Counted from the stretch's first letter, positions 1 through 7,567 are shown. The stretch: DNA of 38,017 nucleotides from Thermoleophilia bacterium (GCA_016933475.1 JAFGAW010000066.1:1-38017), one strand, 5' to 3'. A program made the numbers and translations. The notes: generated by a model not told the origin, from the letters alone.

Positions 1-98
1 CGACCGGGACACTCGAGATGCAGGGTGCCCGTGTGGCGGGCCGTGCCCAGCATCTGAAGCAGCTCGACGATGCTGAAGCTCTCCAGTGTCCCCTGCAT
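1..98 (-). CDS. DUF4388-like (PATAN) protein, 5' end only
   Basis: This gene is not in the ORF track because it runs off the left edge. The minus strand reads an ATG at 98, and the peptide begins MQGTLESFSIVELLQMLG and continues ARHTGTLHLECPG. That N-terminus matches the usual opening of DUF4388 domains, which often read MxGxLexFsl.eLLQ.L....tGtL. Such proteins are generally linked to two-component, Mgl-type or polarity signalling; a function for this copy is inference. It is transcribed divergently from the PHP gene, with only 28 bp between the two start codons. No stop interrupts the visible frame. The family call rests on about 32 residues. Confidence 0.6.
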   Translation of the reverse strand, partial: MQGTLESFSIVELLQMLGTARHTGTLHLECPG

Positions 99-108
99 GG
101 CAGCCGCA

Positions 109-118
109 AGTGTATACT
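109..118. promoter_or_regulatory. Overlapping divergent -10 boxes between the DUF4388 and PHP genes
   Basis: The near-palindrome AGTGTATACT provides TATACT on the plus strand (113-118), with 8 bases to the PHP ATG at 127. On the minus strand it provides TATACA or TACACT, 10-12 bases before the ATG at 98. Transcripts starting about 7 bases past each -10 would be leaderless or nearly so. No convincing -35 is visible on either side. Confidence 0.5.
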
Positions 119-126
119 CGGGCCCG

Positions 127-780
127 ATGCTGGTCGACCTCCACACGCACACCTACCCGGGGTCGAGCTGCTCGGCCATCACCTACCGCGAGTACGTCAA
201 CTGGTGCGTGGACGCCGACGTCGAGGCCATCGCGCTCACCAACCACGGCGACACCGGTGACCTCCGCAAGCTCGGGCCGGCCCTCGCCGCTGAGGGCATC
301 CTGCTTCTCCACGGCGTCGAGATCTCGACCTTGTTCGGCGACTTCGTCGTCTTCTCGCCCGACCTCGACTACCTGGGCACGCTTCGCGCCGTGCAGGACG
401 CGCTGCGGCCCGGCGAGGTGCCCGACCACGCGGCCGTCGTGTGGGTGCACCCTGTCGCCGGCGGCGGGCGCAGCGGCTCCGCCTACTACCCCGGCCTCGA
501 GCGCTCCGTGGCGGCGACGATCGAGGGCATCGAGGTCTTCAACGGCAACTGGCTCGCCGACCGCTACGTGTCCCAGGCGCAGGCGATCGCCCGCGATCTC
601 GGGCTGGCGCAGACAGGCGGCAGCGACGCGCACCGGGTCGAGGCCCTCGGCCGCTGCGCCACGCTGCTGCCCGACCCGGTGCGCTCCACAGCCGACCTGG
701 TCACGGCGCTGAAGGCGCGCGTCACCGTCCCCCACCGCACCGACACCGAGCGCCGCCGCAAGCGCTTCGGGCTCTTCTAG
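127..780 (+). CDS. PHP-domain metal-dependent phosphoesterase
   Basis: This is a PHP (polymerase and histidinol phosphatase) superfamily protein of 217 aa from the ATG at 127; the ORF track begins 19 codons earlier. The start at 127 is preferred because the domain begins immediately (MLVDLHTHTYPG) and a TATACT -10 lies at 113-118. The metal-binding signature is complete: DLHTHT at residues 3-8, TNHGD around 38, HGVEIS around 60, WVHPV around 105 and GSDAHR around 170. Relatives hydrolyse phosphoesters such as 3',5'-nucleotides or histidinol phosphate; the substrate here cannot be told. The yjbQ gene follows 11 bp downstream on the same strand, so the two are probably co-transcribed. Confidence 0.85.
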   Translation: MLVDLHTHTYPGSSCSAITYREYVNWCVDADVEAIALTNHGDTGDLRKLGPALAAEGILLLHGVEISTLFGDFVVFSPDLDYLGTLRAVQDALRPGEVPDHAAVVWVHPVAGGGRSGSAYYPGLERSVAATIEGIEVFNGNWLADRYVSQAQAIARDLGLAQTGGSDAHRVEALGRCATLLPDPVRSTADLVTALKARVTVPHRTDTERRRKRFGLF

Positions 781-791
781 GGGAGGGAACC

Positions 792-1187
792 ATGCAGAGC
801 TTCGAGCTCCAGACCCCCGGCCGCGCCGCGTTCGTCGACGTGACGGCGCAGGTCCAGGCCGCCGCCCGCGCCTCGGGTGTGCCGGAAGGAGTGGTCGTCG
901 TCTCCGTCCCGCACACCACGGCCGGCGTCACCATCAACGAGAACGCCGACCCCTCGGTGCGCGCCGACCTCCTGATGGCGCTTGGTCGCCTGGTACCGGC
1001 GACGCTGCCCTTCACTCACGCCGAGGGCAACGCCGACGCGCACGTCAAGGCGAGTCTTATGGGCGGCAGCGTGCAGGTGCCGCTCATCGGTGGCCGCCTC
1101 AAGCTGGGCACCTGGCAGGGCGTGTACTTCTGCGAGTTCGACGGCCCCCGGCGCCGGCGCGTCGATGTCGTCGTGCTGCCGGCCTGA
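792..1187 (+). CDS. yjbQ: YjbQ / UPF0047 family protein (secondary thiamine-phosphate synthase type)
   Basis: 131 aa from the ATG at 792, preceded by GGGAGGG. Family signatures are present in order: PHTTAGVTINENADPSV, THAEGNADAHVKASLMG and GTWQGVYFCEFDGPRRRRV. The length is normal for UPF0047, about 130-140 aa. E. coli YjbQ has weak thiamine-phosphate synthase activity in vitro, but the true role of the family is unsettled, so only the family is asserted. The ORF-track entry at 441 merely extends this frame backwards through the PHP gene. The stop codon and following bases are echoed twice downstream (see the repeat at 1185-1258). Confidence 0.85.
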   Translation: MQSFELQTPGRAAFVDVTAQVQAAARASGVPEGVVVVSVPHTTAGVTINENADPSVRADLLMALGRLVPATLPFTHAEGNADAHVKASLMGGSVQVPLIGGRLKLGTWQGVYFCEFDGPRRRRVDVVVLPA

Positions 1188-1258
1188 CGAAACACGCCGT
1201 CCGCTGCGGGACTGACGAGACGCGCCGTCGCACCGCCAGCGTAACGAAACGCGCCGTC
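1185..1258 (+). repeat. Three spaced copies of a 17-bp stop-codon motif
   Basis: TGACGAAACACGCCGTC at 1185-1201 contains the yjbQ stop. TGACGAGACGCGCCGTC at 1213-1229 and TAACGAAACGCGCCGTC at 1242-1258 are near copies, spaced 28 and 29 bp apart. Each copy begins with a stop codon. No gene is visible in the 147 bp between yjbQ and the convergent peptidase gene. Confidence 0.8.
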
Positions 1259-1269
1259 GTAGCGGCGGC

Positions 1270-1319
1270 GTGAGTGGGCGCCACATGTGTCTGCGTGAGC
1301 GGGCGCCGCACGTGCTTGC
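1270..1319. repeat. 25-bp direct repeat, two tandem copies
   Basis: 1270-1294 and 1295-1319 are adjacent 25-bp units sharing GTGAG-GGGCGCC, with 20 of 25 positions identical. They lie between the convergent yjbQ and peptidase genes. Confidence 0.75.
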
Positions 1320-1334
1320 GGGGCGCCGCCGGCG

Positions 1335-2831
1335 TCAGCGCCCGAGCGCGCGCTCCATGTGACGCCGGAGCGGGTCGAAGTCGAGGCGCCCGCCACCCTT
1401 CTTGAGCAGCAGTTGGCCGGCGCGGAAGTGCTGGCCGAAGGCCCACAGCTCTTTGAGCCACTGGGCGGCCGCGGGGCTCTGGAACCATGCGATGCTGAAG
1501 CGGTCCTGCAGGATCATTCGGAAGGCGCCCTCGAGCATCCACGCCTGGAGGTAGCTCGCGACGTAGAGCCCGGGGTCGACGTCGACGAGGTAGTTCTCGG
1601 CGGGGACCTCGACCATGAGCGCGTCGCTGAGCCGCCGGCTGTAGCGCTGCGCCATGCCGGCGATGTCGTCGCTCGCGTGCAGCTCGGTCTCGTAGGCGAC
1701 CTTGGCCGCGTAGCGGCGGATGAGGAACAGCTCGGCCACGTTGGCGAAGAACAAGTAGTCGTCGGCCTCGTCGTAGTCGAGCAGCTCGGCCAGCCAGCGG
1801 CGGTTGAACGACAGGTGGTCGAAGAGGAAGGCGAAGGCCTCGGTGACGGCGTTGTCGCCGAGGTGTCGGTACTCGAAGGGCAGACCGGGATCGGTGTGAG
1901 CGAAGTGCTCGGTGTGGCCGCCCTCGTGCAGCAGCGCCGAGTAGTCGTCGGCGCCACCCTGGGGCAGCACGCAGAGGTAGATCTCGTCGGGCACGCGCAC
2001 CGGGGCGCAGAAAGCGCGTGGCGTCTTGAGCTCACGCACCTCGGTATCGAGGTGCACGTTGGCCTGGGCGCCGAGGTCGATGCCGAGGCCGGCCAGCGTG
2101 CGCTCGAAGGTGGGCAGCAGGCGGTCGGCGGTGAACACATCGTCGTAACCCGGGGCCCTGAACAGGTACGAGAGATCGGAGAACCACAGGTCTTCGAGCG
2201 CGATGCCCAGCTTGTCGCGGACGAGACGCTCCATCACGCGGTGGTAGAGACCGGAGGTGTCCTGGAGGAAGCGCTCGGCCTGAGCGCGCAAGAGGAGGTG
2301 GTCGAGCCCCCGGATCTCGGTGTACAGCGCGAGATAGTGTGGGTAGCCGAGGTCGCGGGCGAGCCCGTGGGCCTGCCCCCAGAGTCGCAGCAGCAGCGGG
2401 TCGAGGTGTGCGGTCGTGGCCTCGAGCCGCGCCCGCTGGATGCGGGCCCGGCGCTCGCGGTCGGCCTCGTTGGCCTGCACGACGCTGGAGACGCGCAGGC
2501 CGATCTGCTCGCCGTCGACCTCGATGGTAGTGCGGCTCTCGGTGTTGGCGACCTGGTCGCTCAGGTGGCGTGTCGCGGCACTGAGGTATCCGTCGGTCGT
2601 GAACGCGATGAGGTACGCCAGCTGCCGCTTGGGGTCGTCGGTGACCGTCGGGTAGCGCTCGTTGAGCTCGGTCACCGCGGCGCGGGTGAAGAGCTCGGGG
2701 TAGCGGTCGTAGACCGCGGCGGTGTCACATGTCTCCTTCTGGCCCGAGAAGTGGAGGTACGCCTCCTTCTCGAGCTCGGCGGAGAAGGCCTCGGCCCGCC
2801 GCCGGTACTCGTCGAGATCGAGGGTATGCAC
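1335..2831 (-). CDS. M3-like zinc metallopeptidase (HEGGH)
   Basis: 498 aa. The zinc-binding helix LLHEGGHTEH supplies the HExxH motif at about residue 300, and AVTEAFAFLF about 30 residues later supplies the probable third ligand (Glu), as in gluzincins. The overall mostly helical layout resembles M3 oligopeptidases and related carboxypeptidases. There is no signal peptide, so it is probably cytosolic and degrades peptides. The start is GTG at 2831, with AAGGAG five bases upstream. An extended -10 (TGATAGAGT) lies on the minus strand at 2881-2889. The gene is monocistronic, divergent from the rRNA methyltransferase and convergent with yjbQ. The exact family (M3 versus an M32-like clade) is uncertain. 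Confidence 0.75.
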   Translation of the reverse strand: MHTLDLDEYRRRAEAFSAELEKEAYLHFSGQKETCDTAAVYDRYPELFTRAAVTELNERYPTVTDDPKRQLAYLIAFTTDGYLSAATRHLSDQVANTESRTTIEVDGEQIGLRVSSVVQANEADRERRARIQRARLEATTAHLDPLLLRLWGQAHGLARDLGYPHYLALYTEIRGLDHLLLRAQAERFLQDTSGLYHRVMERLVRDKLGIALEDLWFSDLSYLFRAPGYDDVFTADRLLPTFERTLAGLGIDLGAQANVHLDTEVRELKTPRAFCAPVRVPDEIYLCVLPQGGADDYSALLHEGGHTEHFAHTDPGLPFEYRHLGDNAVTEAFAFLFDHLSFNRRWLAELLDYDEADDYLFFANVAELFLIRRYAAKVAYETELHASDDIAGMAQRYSRRLSDALMVEVPAENYLVDVDPGLYVASYLQAWMLEGAFRMILQDRFSIAWFQSPAAAQWLKELWAFGQHFRAGQLLLKKGGGRLDFDPLRRHMERALGR

Positions 2832-2880
2832 CCGGGCTCCTTGGTCGCATGGGCAGCGCCGGCGCCGTGACGCCGCCGGG

Positions 2881-2889
2881 ACTCTATCA
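2881..2889 (-). promoter_or_regulatory. Extended -10 for the metallopeptidase gene
   Basis: The minus strand reads TGATAGAGT (TGn plus TAGAGT), about 50 bases upstream of the GTG start, giving a leader of roughly 40 nt. No strong -35 is seen. Confidence 0.4.
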
Positions 2890-3020
2890 GACGGCTCGCG
2901 GCCGGCGCCCGCACCTCAGGCCACCCCGGGGTGGACAATCACCTGCGTCCGGAGAGGCGCCGCGCCCGAGGCGACGGTCGCCCAGGCCGGGGGACGGTCG
3001 CCGCGCCTCAGGGGCCGGGG

Positions 3021-3026
3021 TACACT
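3021..3026 (+). promoter_or_regulatory. -10 box for a leaderless rRNA methyltransferase transcript
   Basis: TACACT lies exactly six bases upstream of the ATG at 3033, so transcription would begin at or next to the start codon. No Shine-Dalgarno sequence precedes that ATG, which fits leaderless translation. Confidence 0.5.
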
Positions 3027-3032
3027 CGCCCG

Positions 3033-4625
3033 ATGCCCCCCAGACCTGGTGACATGCTCGACCTCGAGGTCACGACGCTCGCCTACGGCGGGCGCGGCGT
3101 CGCCCGCGTCGACGACTTCGTCGTCTTCGTCCGCGGCGCCCTGCCCGGCGACCGGGTGCGCGCCCGCGTGACCAAGCGCAAGCGGCGCCACGCCGAGGCG
3201 CGCGCCGTCGAGCTGCTCCGGCCCTCAGCCGAGCGCGTCGCCCCGCGCTGCCGGCACGCCGGCGAGTGCGGCGGCTGTGAGTGGCAGTCACTGGCCTACG
3301 AGCGCCAGCTCGAGGCCAAACAGTCGCAGGTGGTCGAGGCCCTCGCCCACCTCGGCGGGCTCGATGACTATGAGCTCGAGCCGATCCTCGGCATGCCGGA
3401 TCCTTGGCGCTACCGCAACAAGATGGAGTTCTCGTTCGGGGTGGAAGAGAGCCGGCTCGTACTCGGCCTGCATCGCAAAGGCTCGTGGAGCGAGATCGTC
3501 GAGGTCGAGGACTGCCTGCTGGCCTCGGAGCGCATGAACACCGCCCGGGCCGCGGTGGCCGCGGCCGCACGAGAGCTCGGCCTCACCGCCTACGACCGCG
3601 GCCGCGGCGCGCGCCCCGGGCAGGATGGTGCCGCGAACCCGGCGCAGGGAGCGGCCGAGGCCTCGTCCAGCGTCGAGACCGCAGACGCGCCGCGCGAGAC
3701 CGCAGACGCGCCGCGCGAGACCGCAGACGGCACCGCCGCCCAGACCGTCGACGCGTCATCCGCCGCCGAGACCGTCGACGCGTCATCCGCTGCCGAGGCC
3801 GCCGACGCCTCGGCGGAGACCGATACCGGCCTCCTGCGCCACCTCGTGGTGCGTGAGGGTCGCACAAGCGGCGACCTCCTCCTCAATCTCTACGTCCGGC
3901 GCCGCTTCCCCAAGGAGGAGGCCCTGGTCGAGGCGGTCATGGCCCGCTGCCCCGTGACGTCGTTCGCCGTGACGGTGAACGCCAGCCCGGCCGACGCCGC
4001 CGTCGGCGACGGCCCCCACATGCTCGCCGGCCCGCCCTCCGTCCGTGAGCGGCTCGCCGGCGTCGACCTGCGGGTGCCGGCAACGGCCTTCCTGCAGACC
4101 AACACGCAGATGACCGACCTGCTCTACGAGACGGCGGCCGGGTTCGCCGGCCTGTCGCCGGCAGCGCACGCCGTCGACCTCTACTGCGGCATCGGTTCGT
4201 TCTCGTTGCGTCTCGCCCGTGACGCGGCGCACGTCACCGGCATCGAGCTGCAGCCCGAGGCTGTCGAGGCGGCGCGGGTGAACGCGGAGCTGAACGGGAC
4301 AGCGCACGTCGCCTTCTTCGCCGGCGACGTGCGCCGCCTGCTTAAGGACCCGTCGGCCGTCGACCTCGACCCAGCTGCGACGCCGCTCGACGTGGTCGCC
4401 GTCGACCCCCCGCGCGCGGGGCTCGTGCGCAAGGCGCTGCAACGCGCGGCGGCACTCGGAGCGGAGCGCTTCGTCTACATCTCCTGTAACCCGGCGACCC
4501 TGGCCGGCAACGCCCGCGAACTGAGCGATGTCGGGTATCGGTTGAGCCGCGTGCGGCCGGTCGACATGTTCCCGCACACGCACCACGTCGAGACGGTCGC
4601 GCTCTTCGTCCGCAAGGAGACCTGA
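3033..4625 (+). CDS. rlmD: 23S rRNA (uracil-C5)-methyltransferase, RlmD/RumA family
   Basis: 530 aa from the ATG at 3033; the ORF track starts 34 codons too early. An N-terminal TRAM domain (1-60) is followed by iron-sulfur cysteines C73, C79 and C82, with a fourth Cys in VEDCLL. The C-terminal SAM methyltransferase domain carries FLQTNTQM, DLYCGIGSFSL, VDPPRAGL and the catalytic-cysteine loop SCNPATLAGN. These define m5U methyltransferases that use SAM on 23S rRNA uracils; RlmD and RlmC cannot be separated with certainty. It is about 70-80 aa longer than usual because of an Ala/Asp/Thr-rich repeat insertion at about residues 190-268, placed between the central and SAM domains. A -10 at 3021 suggests a leaderless transcript. 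Confidence 0.85.
   Translation: MPPRPGDMLDLEVTTLAYGGRGVARVDDFVVFVRGALPGDRVRARVTKRKRRHAEARAVELLRPSAERVAPRCRHAGECGGCEWQSLAYERQLEAKQSQVVEALAHLGGLDDYELEPILGMPDPWRYRNKMEFSFGVEESRLVLGLHRKGSWSEIVEVEDCLLASERMNTARAAVAAAARELGLTAYDRGRGARPGQDGAANPAQGAAEASSSVETADAPRETADAPRETADGTAAQTVDASSAAETVDASSAAEAADASAETDTGLLRHLVVREGRTSGDLLLNLYVRRRFPKEEALVEAVMARCPVTSFAVTVNASPADAAVGDGPHMLAGPPSVRERLAGVDLRVPATAFLQTNTQMTDLLYETAAGFAGLSPAAHAVDLYCGIGSFSLRLARDAAHVTGIELQPEAVEAARVNAELNGTAHVAFFAGDVRRLLKDPSAVDLDPAATPLDVVAVDPPRAGLVRKALQRAAALGAERFVYISCNPATLAGNARELSDVGYRLSRVRPVDMFPHTHHVETVALFVRKET
3675..3825 (+). repeat. In-frame tandem repeats inside rlmD
   Basis: A 21-bp unit (GAGACCGCAGACGCGCCGCGC) occurs at 3675-3695 and 3696-3716 with a partial third copy. 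A 27-bp unit occurs at 3744-3770 and 3771-3797 and then decays. Both periods are multiples of three, so the frame is kept, and they encode ETADAPR and TVDASSAAE repeats. Confidence 0.85.
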
Positions 4626-4635
4626 GCCGGGGAGA

Positions 4636-4678
4636 CCGCCCCGGGGACGGGGCGGGCGCCGCCGGTACGGTCGGCGGC
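4636..4678. terminator. Two tandem GC hairpins between convergent genes
   Basis: CCGCCCCG/CGGGGCGG (4636-4643 with 4648-4655, loop GGGA) is followed by GCCGCCG/CGGCGGC (4658-4664 with 4672-4678). They sit between the end of rlmD (plus) and the end of the presenilin-like gene (minus) and could terminate both. There is no U-tract, which is common in high-GC actinobacteria. Confidence 0.6.
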
Positions 4679-4709
4679 CGCACCGCGGAGCCCTCGCAGT
4701 CCACTTCGC

Positions 4710-5489
4710 CTAGAGCCCATGGGGCGTCTCGGCCCGTCCCCCGCCCCTCAATCGCACCCACAGCAGGTCGGCGTTGACGAGCAGCACGGCGGCCGAGAGC
4801 AGCGGGAGCGCCGGCACGGCGGTCAACCAGAAGCCGGCCCCGATGCTCAACGCGAACGAGAGCGTCATCGCGACCGCCGTCCACCCGGCGCGCAGACCGA
4901 AGCGCCGTGCCGCGCCGAGGTAGAGGGCGAAGAAGATGAAGTCGGCCACACCCAGCGCGGTGTAGGCCTCGTCCGGCCGGTAGCCTGGCCAGGCGAGCGC
5001 CACGGTGAAGGCGCCGATGACCCGGGGCCCTTGCGCGATCAGCACCTTGGTCGGGCCGAAGTAGACGCTGACCACGTCGGTCACGGTCACCACGGCAGCG
5101 ATCAGGACCACCCAGCTGACGCGCTCGAGCGCCCCGGCGAGCAGGAGACCCGCCGCAGTGGCGAAGAGCACCTTGCCGACGTTGGCTCCGGGGACCCAGC
5201 CGGCGAGGCTGCAGGCGACCGCGGCGGCGAGCCCCGCGGCGAGCAGGACCACCAGCAGGCGGCGGACACCGGGCCGCCGGCGGGCGCCGGGCAGCGCGGC
5301 GAGATCCCACTGCACGAGCGCGGCGAGCGCGGCGGCGAAGCCGGAGGCGAGCACGGCGCCCAGCGTCGTCTCCACCGCGGGCAGGTAGCGACTCAGCCCG
5401 GTGTAGGCCGCGAAGAGTGCCGCCGCGACCGCCGCACGCACGAGTGCGGTGGACGGGTCAGTACGGAGGGATGGCGTCGTACCACTCAC
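4710..5489 (-). CDS. Presenilin-like (GxGD-type) intramembrane aspartyl protease candidate
   Basis: A polytopic membrane protein of 259 aa with about 7-9 hydrophobic segments. Three presenilin/SPP-type signatures occur in the right order and spacing. VTVTDVVSVYFGP puts Asp138 in a membrane segment, like the TM6 aspartate. LGVADFIFFALYLG puts Asp183 in a GxGD-like motif and closely resembles presenilin LGLGDFIFY. VPALPLLSA (PALP at 226-229) lies in the last hydrophobic segment. The second Gly of GxGD is Ala here. The TM6 Tyr-Asp pair is Thr-Asp. The family is inferred from motifs; activity is unproven. The start is GTG at 5489, inside the end of the upstream UDG-like gene (32-bp overlap); a second GTG at 5441 would leave a 16-bp gap. 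Neither has a clear ribosome-binding site. Confidence 0.6.
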   Translation of the reverse strand: MSGTTPSLRTDPSTALVRAAVAAALFAAYTGLSRYLPAVETTLGAVLASGFAAALAALVQWDLAALPGARRRPGVRRLLVVLLAAGLAAAVACSLAGWVPGANVGKVLFATAAGLLLAGALERVSWVVLIAAVVTVTDVVSVYFGPTKVLIAQGPRVIGAFTVALAWPGYRPDEAYTALGVADFIFFALYLGAARRFGLRAGWTAVAMTLSFALSIGAGFWLTAVPALPLLSAAVLLVNADLLWVRLRGGGRAETPHGL

Positions 5490-6060
5490 CGAGCCGGCGG
5501 AAGGCCCGCCAGAACGCGGCCTTGAGCCGCTGCTCGTCGAGGGACGCGTCGATGTCGGGCGTGACGAGGATCTCGGTGCCCGGGGTGAACTCGACGATCT
5601 CGCCCGGCTCGTAGGCGATCTCGCGGGCCATCGGCACGGCGGCGGCGTTGAGCGCCGCGACCGTCTCCTCGCCCATGGCGACGACGATCTTGGGCTCGAC
5701 CACGGCCAGCTCGCGGCGCAGGTGCTCCAGGCAGCGCCCTTCGGACTGCGCCTCCTGCACGTCGCCGCACTTGATCACGTTGGTGCCGTAGAGCTGCAGC
5801 GGGTCGATCTTGAGGCGCTGGCAGCTCTTCATCAGTGCCGTGCCGCTGCGGCCGAAGAAGGCGACCCCCTCATGGCACTCGCTCGGCCTGGCCTGGTACT
5901 TCAGCATGAAGATGTCGGCCAGCGGGTGGCCGGAGCCGATGACCGGCATGGTGCGCGCGTGACGGCAGCCGCGGCAGCGCAGGATCTCGCCGGTCAGCTC
6001 GTTGATCTCCGAGATGGCCCGGGTCAGGTACTTGTCGTAGATCTCGTTCGGTTGTGCCAC
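5458..6060 (-). CDS. Uracil-DNA glycosylase-fold protein with altered catalytic motifs
   Basis: 200 aa. The layout matches family 4/5 UDGs with a [4Fe-4S] cluster: C29 and C32 (CRGC), then C98 and C110 in TNVIKCGD...GRC, and the FFGRSGTALM segment in place of PFVGRAG. The two glycosylase motifs are missing, however. GE(A/G)PG is replaced by MLKYQA at about residues 52-57, and the C-terminal HPS is replaced by TPDID at about 168. It may bind DNA or a modified base without excising uracil, or act on another substrate. The start is GTG at 6060, with GAGG seven bases upstream. It overlaps the presenilin-like gene downstream, so the two probably form one transcription unit. Confidence 0.65.
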   Translation of the reverse strand: MAQPNEIYDKYLTRAISEINELTGEILRCRGCRHARTMPVIGSGHPLADIFMLKYQARPSECHEGVAFFGRSGTALMKSCQRLKIDPLQLYGTNVIKCGDVQEAQSEGRCLEHLRRELAVVEPKIVVAMGEETVAALNAAAVPMAREIAYEPGEIVEFTPGTEILVTPDIDASLDEQRLKAAFWRAFRRLGEWYDAIPPY

Positions 6061-6243
6061 GGAGTACCTCGGCAGGAAGCGGTCGTCTGCTTGTTCGCCT
6101 CGCCCTGATGAATCCCTCGTAAGGTACCCTCGATCGTCGGCCGATGCGCGACGTTATCGCTTTGAGCAGGGGAATCCCCCTGCCCTGCCAGGCCCGCGCC
6201 GGTCGTGACCGCCGGGCGGCACGGGATTGCTGTTGTCATGGAA

Positions 6244-6279
6244 GCGACCGCGCGCGATCGCCGAGCCGCGCGCGGTCGC
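6244..6279. terminator. 13-bp perfect hairpin downstream of ino1
   Basis: GCGACCGCGCGCG (6244-6256) pairs with CGCGCGCGGTCGC (6267-6279) around a 10-base loop. It is the second hairpin after the ino1 stop on the minus strand and probably acts as a back-up terminator. Confidence 0.5.
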
Positions 6280-6350
6280 CGACGCCGTGGGCGGTCGCCG
6301 TCGCCGTGGGGACGGCCGCAGGCCGACGGAGGGGGGCCGGGGCCGGAGAC

Positions 6351-6390
6351 GCCGCCGGGGCGCAGCGCTCTCGCGCTGCGCCCCGGCGGC
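6351..6390. terminator. 18-bp perfect hairpin, ino1 terminator
   Basis: GCCGCCGGGGCGCAGCGC (6351-6368) pairs perfectly with 6373-6390 around a TCTC tetraloop, 42 bases past the ino1 stop on the minus strand. No U-run follows. Confidence 0.7.
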
Positions 6391-6432
6391 TGCGACCCGG
6401 TGCTCGGCCCTGACGGCCGACGGGCGCGGTGC

Positions 6433-7536
6433 TCAGCCCTGAAGGACGGCGGTCGCCCCGCGGCCCTCGCCGGCGATGAACTCCTCGGTGAGGCGCCGGC
6501 AGAGATCGTCGGGGTGCTGGACCGGCGGCGACTTCATGAAGTAGGAGCTCGGACCCTCGAGCGAGCCCGCGAGGCCGCGGTCGAGGGCGATCTTGGCGCA
6601 GCGCACGGCGTCGATCACGATGCCCGCCGAGTTGGGCGAGTCGACGACCTCGAGCTTGAGCTCGATGTTGAGCGCCGAGTCGCCGAAGCTGCGACCCTCG
6701 AGGCGGATGTAGGCCCACTTGCGGTCCTCGAGCCAGGCGACGTGGTCGCTGGGCCCGATGTGGACGTTGTCGGCGCCCATATCGTAGTCGAGCTGACTGG
6801 TGACGGCGTTGGTCTTGGAGATCTTCTTCGACTCGAGGCGCTCGCGCTCGAGCATGTTGAGGAAGTCGGTGTTGCCGCCGACGTTGAGCTGGCTCGTGCG
6901 CTCAAGGCGGACGCCGCGCTCCCTCATCAACCGGGTGAGCACGCGGTGCACGATGGTGGCCCCGACCTGGCTCTTGATGTCGTCGCCGATGATCGGCACG
7001 CCGGCCTCGGAGAAACGCCGCTGCCAGTAGGGCTCGCGGGCGAGGAACACGGGGATGCAGTTGACCATGGCGCAGCCGGCGGTGAGGATCTGCTCGGCGT
7101 ACCACTTGGTCGCGTCTTCGCTGCCCACGGGCAGGTAGTTGACGACGACGTCGGCCTGCGTCTCCTTGAGGATGCCGACGATGTCGTCGGTCGGGCCCGG
7201 CGCCTTCTCGATGATCTGCGAGAGGTACTTGCCCAGCCCGTCGTGGGTCATGCCGCGCGCGACGGTGACGCCCTTGGCCGGGACGTCACAGAACACCGGC
7301 GTGCAGTTGGGCTTGGTCTTGATCGCCTCGGAGAGGTCTTTGCCGACCTTGTTCTTGTCGATATCGATGGCGGCGACGAACTCGATGTCGCGGATGTGGT
7401 AGCCGCCCACGACCGGGTGCATGAGGCCGGGCACGAAGTCGGACTTCTTGGCGTTCTTGTAGAACTCGACGCCCTGGATGAAGGACGAGGCGCAGTTGCC
7501 CACGCCGATGATCGCGACGCGCACTGGATTGGCCAA
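6433..7536 (-). CDS. ino1: myo-Inositol-1-phosphate synthase
   Basis: 367 aa. It converts glucose-6-phosphate to inositol-1-phosphate using NAD+, in the cytosol. The Rossmann motif [12 protein letters not shown] is at residues 7-18. The typical actinobacterial segments [56 protein letters not shown] and [15 protein letters not shown] follow, including the active-site lysines. The length matches mycobacterial Ino1. The start is TTG at 7536, with GGAGG ten bases upstream; a GTG four codons later is a less likely alternative. The gene has its own extended -10 and lies directly downstream of the PIP synthase gene that uses its product. Confidence 0.93.
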   Translation of the reverse strand: MANPVRVAIIGVGNCASSFIQGVEFYKNAKKSDFVPGLMHPVVGGYHIRDIEFVAAIDIDKNKVGKDLSEAIKTKPNCTPVFCDVPAKGVTVARGMTHDGLGKYLSQIIEKAPGPTDDIVGILKETQADVVVNYLPVGSEDATKWYAEQILTAGCAMVNCIPVFLAREPYWQRRFSEAGVPIIGDDIKSQVGATIVHRVLTRLMRERGVRLERTSQLNVGGNTDFLNMLERERLESKKISKTNAVTSQLDYDMGADNVHIGPSDHVAWLEDRKWAYIRLEGRSFGDSALNIELKLEVVDSPNSAGIVIDAVRCAKIALDRGLAGSLEGPSSYFMKSPPVQHPDDLCRRLTEEFIAGEGRGATAVLQG

Positions 7537-7567
7537 GGTCGGTCTACCTCCACTGGGATCGGCCGCG

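Larger units (their letters stand above)
6061..6432. other. Intergenic region upstream of the UDG-like gene and downstream of ino1
   Basis: 372 bp without a supported gene. It holds two perfect hairpins listed separately and, near 6121-6126 on the minus strand, a possible weak -10 (TACCTT) for the UDG-like gene. The ORFs drawn through it are shadows. Confidence 0.6.
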
